Shown here: positions 33,067 through 37,748 of the stretch, one piece after another
How positions within the stretch are numbered: position 1 is the stretch's first letter
Layout: each line of letters starts with the position of its first letter
Assembly (NCBI GenBank): GCA_012728855.1
Contig: JAAYEH010000363.1
Coordinates: forward strand, 1-37,748
Direction of reading: 5' to 3'
DNA: 37,748 nt
Source: Rhodopirellula sp.
GTDB lineage: Bacteria > Planctomycetota > Planctomycetia > Pirellulales > Thermoguttaceae
Made by a program: the position numbers and the translations under genes
The notes under the pieces: model-generated
What the model saw: only the letters and a program-made list of their open reading frames with translations
Told to the model about the DNA's origin: nothing
Databases searched by the model: none

Positions 33067-33810
33067 CTACGGGGCGACCTTGCCGGTGGCGGCCCATTCG
33101 ACGCCGCGTGCGACGAGCTGCCGGACAGCCGGGTTGAGGATCGCCTTGGCGTCGTGGCCAAAGGCGTTCTGCACGACTCGCCCCTTGCCGTAGGGCCGCG
33201 TGAAGACAAGCGGTTCCGTGTGCCCGCTCCAGTCCGAGTCGGCCGTGACGAGTACGTGGATCTCCTCATCGCCCTGGAGCTTGGCGTAGAGTTCGTCGTC
33301 GACATCGAAGTCGTCGATGCCACGGGTGATCGGATGCTCGCGGTCGGCCACCTTGGAGCGGAAGACACTTCGCGGCCCGTGCCCCGACTTGCCCATCACC
33401 CAATGCCGGCCGCAGAGCTTGCCGAATTCTTCCCAGTCCTTGAACGAAGCGCTCGCCAGATGCTGCACGTAAAAGCCTTTGCCGCCTTTGACGAAGTCGA
33501 GGAGGTTCTTTTGAGCTTCCGCACTAATCGGGGGCAGATTGCGGTTGTAGAGGGTGAAGACGATCACGCCGTAGTCGTCGAGCGTCGGTTTCGACTCGAG
33601 GATCGACGGGGCTTCGCTGACGCGAACCTCGAACCGGCCGGTCGACTCCAGGGCCTCGCGCGTCGCCGCGGCGATTTCTTTCCAATTGTGGGACGGCACG
33701 TCGTCGCCGGTAATCAGCAAAGCCTTGATCTTCACTTCATCCGCCGCCAAGGTCGAGGCGGCCGTAAACATGCCCAAGAGGATCATTGTCACCGATACGA
33801 TGCGTTGCAT
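33067..33810 (-). CDS. Secreted ThuA-like domain protein
   Basis: The protein is 247 aa from ATG 33810, with AAGGAG 7 nt upstream. Residues 1-22 are a signal peptide (MQRIVSVTMILLGMFTAAST, then LAA). The rest is a ThuA-like (trehalose-utilisation, GATase1-like) domain with ALLITGDDVPSHNW, YGVIVFTLYNRNLP, FVKGGKGFYVQH and a C-terminal LVFTRPYGKGRVVQNAFGHD. Such periplasmic domains are very common in planctomycetes, usually with sugar-degradation genes; their biochemical role is not established. It precedes the SorC-AGE-URO-D operon by 258 bp and could be co-regulated. Confidence 0.88.
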   Translation of the reverse strand: MQRIVSVTMILLGMFTAASTLAADEVKIKALLITGDDVPSHNWKEIAAATREALESTGRFEVRVSEAPSILESKPTLDDYGVIVFTLYNRNLPPISAEAQKNLLDFVKGGKGFYVQHLASASFKDWEEFGKLCGRHWVMGKSGHGPRSVFRSKVADREHPITRGIDDFDVDDELYAKLQGDEEIHVLVTADSDWSGHTEPLVFTRPYGKGRVVQNAFGHDAKAILNPAVRQLVARGVEWAATGKVAP

Positions 33811-33904
33811 GAGTAGCTCCTTGTTGTGATCGGTTTCACCTGAACTCAGTCAGATATTCTAATTGCTCCAACCAGCCGGCGCCAGAGGGAGGCCCGCGAC
33901 TGCA

Positions 33905-33927
33905 GGCGGGACACTCCGCGGCCCGCC
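33905..33927. repeat. 23-bp palindromic element, copy 2
   Basis: GGCGGG and CCCGCC arms around ACACTCCGCGG; the partner of 24235-24257, with two substitutions. Confidence 0.8.
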
Positions 33928-33953
33928 ATGGTCCGGCGGTGGTGTATCCGAAA

Positions 33954-34044
33954 GGGTTCGGGAGTCTTTTTCCGTATCGGCCTCGTCGCCGGCCGGCACA
34001 TCCAGCCTGGTTGGAGGCCGATACGGAAAAAGACTCCCGACCCC
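33954..34044. repeat. Long inverted repeat (27-bp perfect arms)
   Basis: Arms 33958-33984 and 34014-34040 are perfectly complementary over 27 bp (TCGGGAGTCTTTTTCCGTAT begins the left arm). They extend to 31 bp with one mismatch, around a 29-nt loop that itself contains GCCGGCCGGC. It lies just downstream of the stop of the Ig-like membrane protein gene, so its transcript could fold into a strong 3' hairpin. It looks like a dispersed mobile hairpin. Confidence 0.9.
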
Positions 34045-34060
34045 CTTCTTCGCCAGCCCC

Positions 34061-36640
34061 CTACCGGCCGCGTTGTCCGCGCCCCGCCTTGATCAGAATC
34101 AACTGGGCCTCGTAACGGCCGACCAACTCATTGCGATTGGCCTGCTTGAAACGCCGGATCGCCCGTTCAAACATCTCGACGCAGTACTGGCTGGGCGAGT
34201 TGTTTTGCATCTGCGGAATTTTGGGCAAAAACTCTTGGTAGAACCGCAGCAGCGCTTCCTGCGACCCTTCGACGTCCTTGCTGATGTCTTCCAACCGGTC
34301 GAGCATCTGCGGCACATAGCGGCCTTCCCCCGGCATCTGCTGGATCGAGCCAGCCAACCACGGAACGGCCTCCTTCGCGCGCCGCTCCGACTCCAAATAG
34401 TCGGCGTACTTGAGAATCGTCTCGCAACTGAGATCCGGCCGGCCGGCGGCGCTGTAGAACCCGACCAGCTTTTCGTAGAGCTTTTCGCGTTGCTTGGGGT
34501 TGTTCTGGAAGGCTACCATGTCGTCGAAGATCTTGCAGGTAAAATCCGGAAAATTGGCAAAGGTGCGGAAGAGACTGTCGACCGAGGCCATCATCGCCCG
34601 GTGCTGATCCGCGTCGATCTTGTTTTCACGCGACATCTGGGCCATCGCCTGCCAGGCGCCTTCACTTCCGGGACTGAGCCGGATCACCTGGTTAAGAAAC
34701 GTCAATTGCGCGGCGGTGTCCATCTTGAGCACGTCGCGGATCATCGGGTAAGCCTTCATGACCAGTGCGGCCTGGCGTTTGGCTTGCGGGTTGAGGCCGA
34801 CGGTGTGCAGACGAAGTTCCAGGTCGCGGTCGGTGATCTCGACGCCTCTCTGCGGGTCGATCAGCGCGCCGACGTAGTAACGGTCGCCGCCGGAAGGGAG
34901 TCGCGACTGCATCGCGAAACTGACGCTGCCTTTGGACAGATTGGCAAGCTCGACCCAACTGACCCAGGTTTGTTGGCCGCCGGAGGCCGACCTGCCGTTG
35001 ACATAGACGGCCGGCACTCCCAGGCATTTCGCCACGCGAACGGCAAAGTCCACCTGCATTTCAGGCAATCCGCCGTACTGGCGGAGGTTGGCCAGCGTAT
35101 ACGGCTTGTCCTTGATCTTCGCAGTGCCCCCGCTGTTCGCATCACGCATCCCGGCGTCGTAGGGCACGTCGGAACAGCACTGCCCGATCATCGCCCGTTT
35201 GGGCAGATATTGGTACAAGGCCCAAGCCCGCTCGGGCAATGGCGTGCGATGATCGACGACATAGCAGAGAAATTCCCACGGCAGAGACTGCGCCCGTCCC
35301 TGCATCACCTTCTCCGCTTCGATCAAGTAGCGAAAACAATCGATCGGACCGGCCGTGCTCTCCGGCGCGGTCGCGCCGGCCCGCTGCTGTTGCTCGGCGT
35401 AGTCGTAAATCCCCTTCTCGTTGTCCCAGGTCACGGCCAGCGCAATAGCAAGCTCGGTGTAGGCGGGGAAGGCGTCGGGATACTGCTTCTTGAGTTCCTT
35501 GAACAGTCCGACGGCAAGTTGCACGTCGTCGTGTTCGGCATCCAGCGCCGTGTACAATTCATCGCGGATCGCCGGTTCGGCCTCGAACCATTGCTTGATC
35601 GCGTCGGCATCCTCGCCGAATCCGCGGTGGATGTCTGCCCAGTGTTGGCGGAGAAACTGGTCCGCGTAGATCTTGCGCAGCGCCGCGTATTCGCCGGGCT
35701 GAAAGAGCTTGTTCTTGTCGTAGATTGCCAGAATGGCATCGTTGGTCGGATCGGGTCCGTCGGGGGCGGGCGGGATCGTCACGGCCTTGGCGACCGGCGC
35801 CGCCGGCTCCTCCTCCGCCATTTTCTCTTTCTTTTTCGCGCCGGCCTCTTCTTCCGGCGAGGAATCGGATGCATCGCCGGACGCCACAGCCATCGCGCCG
35901 GGCGCCGCCGCCGTGACGGGGACTTTCACCTCCTTGGTCGCCGAGAGCCCACCCAGGGCGGCCTCCGTGGCGGTCACCTTGAAGATCACCTCCGTGCCCG
36001 GCTCAACCCCTGAGGCTTCCCAGTAGATCGCGCCGGTCGTCCGGTTGATCGTCGCTCCCGGCGGGCCGTCGGAAAGGACGAATCGCATCGGATGGGACGG
36101 CTGATCGGGATCGTGCGCGTCGACCACCAGATACAGCGATTCGTTCAAGGCAACGCTCTTCTCCACGATCGGATCGAAGACGGGCGGCTGATCGATTTCG
36201 AGCACCGCCACGGTGAACTGCACCTGGTCCAGCGGCTGCTGAGAATCGTAATCGAGCAACTGGATGACCACGTCATAGGAGCCAGGCCCCTGCGCTTCGG
36301 TGGGCGTCCAGGTGAATACGCCCGTCTGCCGGTCGAGGTCGGCGCCCTCGGGGGATTTGAGAAACTCGAACCAGCCGGCGTCGGTCGCCCCTTCGCCAAG
36401 CACCGAGAAACGGAGCGTCTTAAGCTCCTCGATTTCTTGATCGGCAACCTGGATGAGATCGGGCGCCGCTGCGGACCGCGTGTAGACGGCGATCGCCAGT
36501 CCAGCAATCACGGCGAGGGCGAAAATCCCGCCGCCGACCAACAGGAACTGCTGCGCCGTCGATCTCTTGCGGCGGACCCTCAGGACAGTCCGACCCCTTC
36601 GAGGTTCCGTAACGTGGAAGCCTTCCGGCACATTCGACAT
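34061..36640 (-). CDS. Membrane-anchored Ig-like protein with degenerate transglutaminase-like region
   Basis: The protein is 859 aa from ATG 36640, with GGAGG 8 nt upstream. Residues 1-30 are basic and cytoplasmic, 31-53 a single membrane helix. Two Ig/cadherin-like domains follow (about 66-148 and 152-243; GVFTWTPTEAQGPGSYDV and GAIYWEASGVEPGTEV are the typical putative-Ig strands). An Ala/Glu/Lys linker (245-290) leads to a large helical region. Residues 520-565 (YGGLPEMQVDFAVRVAKCLG, VPAVYVNG, WVSWVEL) resemble a transglutaminase core, but the Cys and His expected of an active enzyme are missing. The C-terminal 250 residues are TPR-like helices. It probably acts in the periplasm as a scaffold or binding protein; this is inferred. 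It appears to be a single-gene transcript. Confidence 0.72.
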   Translation of the reverse strand: MSNVPEGFHVTEPRRGRTVLRVRRKRSTAQQFLLVGGGIFALAVIAGLAIAVYTRSAAAPDLIQVADQEIEELKTLRFSVLGEGATDAGWFEFLKSPEGADLDRQTGVFTWTPTEAQGPGSYDVVIQLLDYDSQQPLDQVQFTVAVLEIDQPPVFDPIVEKSVALNESLYLVVDAHDPDQPSHPMRFVLSDGPPGATINRTTGAIYWEASGVEPGTEVIFKVTATEAALGGLSATKEVKVPVTAAAPGAMAVASGDASDSSPEEEAGAKKKEKMAEEEPAAPVAKAVTIPPAPDGPDPTNDAILAIYDKNKLFQPGEYAALRKIYADQFLRQHWADIHRGFGEDADAIKQWFEAEPAIRDELYTALDAEHDDVQLAVGLFKELKKQYPDAFPAYTELAIALAVTWDNEKGIYDYAEQQQRAGATAPESTAGPIDCFRYLIEAEKVMQGRAQSLPWEFLCYVVDHRTPLPERAWALYQYLPKRAMIGQCCSDVPYDAGMRDANSGGTAKIKDKPYTLANLRQYGGLPEMQVDFAVRVAKCLGVPAVYVNGRSASGGQQTWVSWVELANLSKGSVSFAMQSRLPSGGDRYYVGALIDPQRGVEITDRDLELRLHTVGLNPQAKRQAALVMKAYPMIRDVLKMDTAAQLTFLNQVIRLSPGSEGAWQAMAQMSRENKIDADQHRAMMASVDSLFRTFANFPDFTCKIFDDMVAFQNNPKQREKLYEKLVGFYSAAGRPDLSCETILKYADYLESERRAKEAVPWLAGSIQQMPGEGRYVPQMLDRLEDISKDVEGSQEALLRFYQEFLPKIPQMQNNSPSQYCVEMFERAIRRFKQANRNELVGRYEAQLILIKAGRGQRGR

Positions 36641-36710
36641 CGCGATTTCCTCCGCCGGTAATCATCGCCCGACCACTTGGAGTTCCGTGCTTGCCCACGA
36701 TAGCATTCGT

Positions 36711-36833
36711 GTAACCGTTCACGGGGCGGAAGAGAGGGGGACAGGTCCATGTTTTCGGCCAACTTTCTTGTCGCCAAAATGCACCAACTGGCCGAAAAAT
36801 GGACCAGTCCCCGGCCGCCCCGTGAACGGTTAC
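36711..36833. repeat. Long imperfect hairpin element
   Basis: Outer arms 36711-36729 and 36815-36833 are perfectly complementary over 19 bp (GTAACCGTTCACGGGGCGG). Inner arms 36744-36761 and 36789-36805 pair over 17 bp with one bulge (GGTCCAT, TTTTCGGCCA). The whole 123-bp structure is a MITE-like hairpin in the upstream region of the Ig-like protein gene. Confidence 0.85.
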
Positions 36834-37520
36834 GCATTCATTGTAGAACGGATCGCGCTGCGGTGCCAATGAGGCGACCGGCGTGAAATTGGTTGCCAGC
36901 AGCCCGGCTGCTGCCGTCGAGCAGAGCGACAGGTCAACGTAGACGGGAGGTGAGCGGCCAAAGCTGCTGCTGAAGTTCCTCAAGAGGCAAGCGGATCAAC
37001 CGGTTGCAGGGAAATCGGCGTGCAGAATGTGGCGGTCAAGGATGCCGATTTTCCGAAATCACCCGTCCCGCACCACCCGGTGACTGTAGCAGGGTAAGCG
37101 TTGGAGAAGGAGCGGCGGGGCGCGTGCGACGATTGGCAGCGGCGGGTGTGGTGCCCAAGTTGGCGATTTCTCAAAAGCGAGGGGACATGGGCGCCACGCG
37201 CTTCTGGGGGAGGAGGAGCCGGTTTCTCGCGCTGAAGGGAGTCTCACATCGCAAGAGCTTGGGCCGGAGCACGGCAGGCAGCCGGGGCGGAAAGAGACCG
37301 CGACCCCTTCCGCCCGCCGCCGAGAGAACTCGAATCCTAACCAAATTGCCAATGAGCTGCCGGAGCCGGGCCGCGAAAGCGGCTGGATGCGGCTGCGGGG
37401 ATGGACGTGATCTTGTGTCCACTACTGTTGTTTGAGCATGGTCGATGCGGCGCGATACGTCAAGCAAGTCTTTTGGGCCAGGAGGTGAGGAGAAGGCCGG
37501 CAGGGAGGCGGGACGAGGGG
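36834..37520. other. Intergenic, no gene recognised
   Basis: Open frames on both strands here have biased, low-information composition and no family I know. Apart from the palindrome at 36898-36912 I see no element. This stretch separates the Ig-like gene region from the transposase-like sequence at the right edge. Confidence 0.5.
36898..36912. repeat. AGCAGCC-N-GGCTGCT palindrome, copy 4
   Basis: AGCAGCCCGGCTGCT; here the arms extend one base on each side (36897-36913). Confidence 0.85.
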
Positions 37521-37605
37521 GTTTTTCGCCAAGGTGACTTTTCCGGGTTTTTGGTCGGGCGAGAACCGGCAGCGGGTGCTCGGCGGCAAGCGAGTCCACG
37601 GTTTG

Positions 37606-37748
37606 AAGCGGATCATCCTGTCGTCTCAGGAGGAGCAGGACAATCGCCAGCTTACTGCCGTGCGGCAGCGTCTTGCTACCCTGCGGACCCGGACCATCAA
37701 CAGAGTGCAGCACATTCTCTTGAAACACAACCTGCAACAGGAATGCCC
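37606..37748 (+). mobile_element. IS110-like transposase, partial (cut by window end)
   Basis: The plus frame through 37606-37748 reads KRIILSSQEEQDNRQLTAVR, then QRLATLRTRTINRVQHILLK and HNLQQECP, and runs off the window. In IS110-family (DEDD) transposases the segment after the first catalytic Asp residues has the same pattern: a linker ending in ...E..D.RQL, then R..L...RT...NR....L...NL. The upstream part in this frame (GFWSGENRQRVLGGKRVHG) stays open but does not show the RuvC-like DEDD start, so the 5' end may be degenerate. The call rests on about 45 residues. Confidence 0.5.

Noticed and set aside
33863..36013. 716-codon open frame on the plus strand
   Set aside because: It is antisense to the 859-aa Ig-like protein, whose strand has a Shine-Dalgarno, a membrane helix and domain motifs.

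Overview
The window looks like a chromosomal segment of a planctomycete, most likely of the Pirellulales type. This is an inference from gene content (secreted ThuA and FAH proteins, a DUF1080 remnant, paralogous URO-D-like methyltransferases, an AGE epimerase, a SorC-like sensor, FemAB/DegT/sugar-transferase glycan genes), high G+C, and many short palindromic intergenic repeats. No rRNA, tRNA or CRISPR array was seen.

Region 1 (about 1-13,760) is a decayed defence island. On the minus strand, a NERD-nuclease/SF1 helicase (12295-10646), a 991-residue protein of unknown fold (10620-7645) and a 1733-residue SF2 helicase with a DUF1998-type C-terminus (7658-2457) form a tight operon; the last two overlap by 14 nt. 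The giant helicase next to a ~1000-residue partner resembles a Druantia type III pair (DruH-DruE), here with an extra NERD helicase. A convergent TIR-like gene (1394-2197) lies beyond. Debris surrounds this cassette: the C-terminus of an MmeI-like type IIL restriction-modification enzyme at 587-770, its N-terminus at about 12700-12968, a second copy of that N-terminus at 13402-13547, and pieces of DUF3800 and Rpn-like genes. Both ends of the MmeI-like gene lie on the same strand on either side of the cassette, so the cassette may have replaced the middle of that gene.

Region 2 (13,770-15,890) holds a secreted fumarylacetoacetate-hydrolase-family protein, divergent from a URO-D/MtaA-type cobamide methyltransferase homologue.

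Region 3 (16,220-29,095, all plus strand) is a glycan biosynthesis cluster. It contains a GT4 glycosyltransferase, a PglC-type phosphoglycosyl transferase, a NodB-like deacetylase homologue, 2-oxoacid dehydrogenase E1 alpha and beta, a fused lipoyl-domain/left-handed-beta-helix acyltransferase, a FemAB/BioF2-type acyltransferase, a DegT/DnrJ aminotransferase, an ATP-grasp ligase, a HAD phosphatase and a radical SAM enzyme. The most novel feature is the E1 alpha/E1 beta/lipoyl-LbH trio. It has the first half of a 2-oxoacid dehydrogenase complex, but the usual E2 catalytic domain is replaced by a sugar-type acyltransferase. I propose that it makes an acyl group from a 2-oxoacid and passes it from the lipoyl arm directly to a sugar, possibly an amino sugar made by the DegT enzyme. 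Four promoter-like sites divide the cluster; two of them share a 39-bp element.

Region 4 (29,169-36,640, minus strand) has a SorC-like sugar sensor, an AGE-family epimerase and a second URO-D-like enzyme in one operon, then a secreted ThuA-like protein, and a membrane-anchored Ig-like protein with a degenerate transglutaminase-like segment. The right edge (about 37,600-37,748) enters what looks like an IS110-family transposase. Intergenic spaces carry several families of palindromic repeats.
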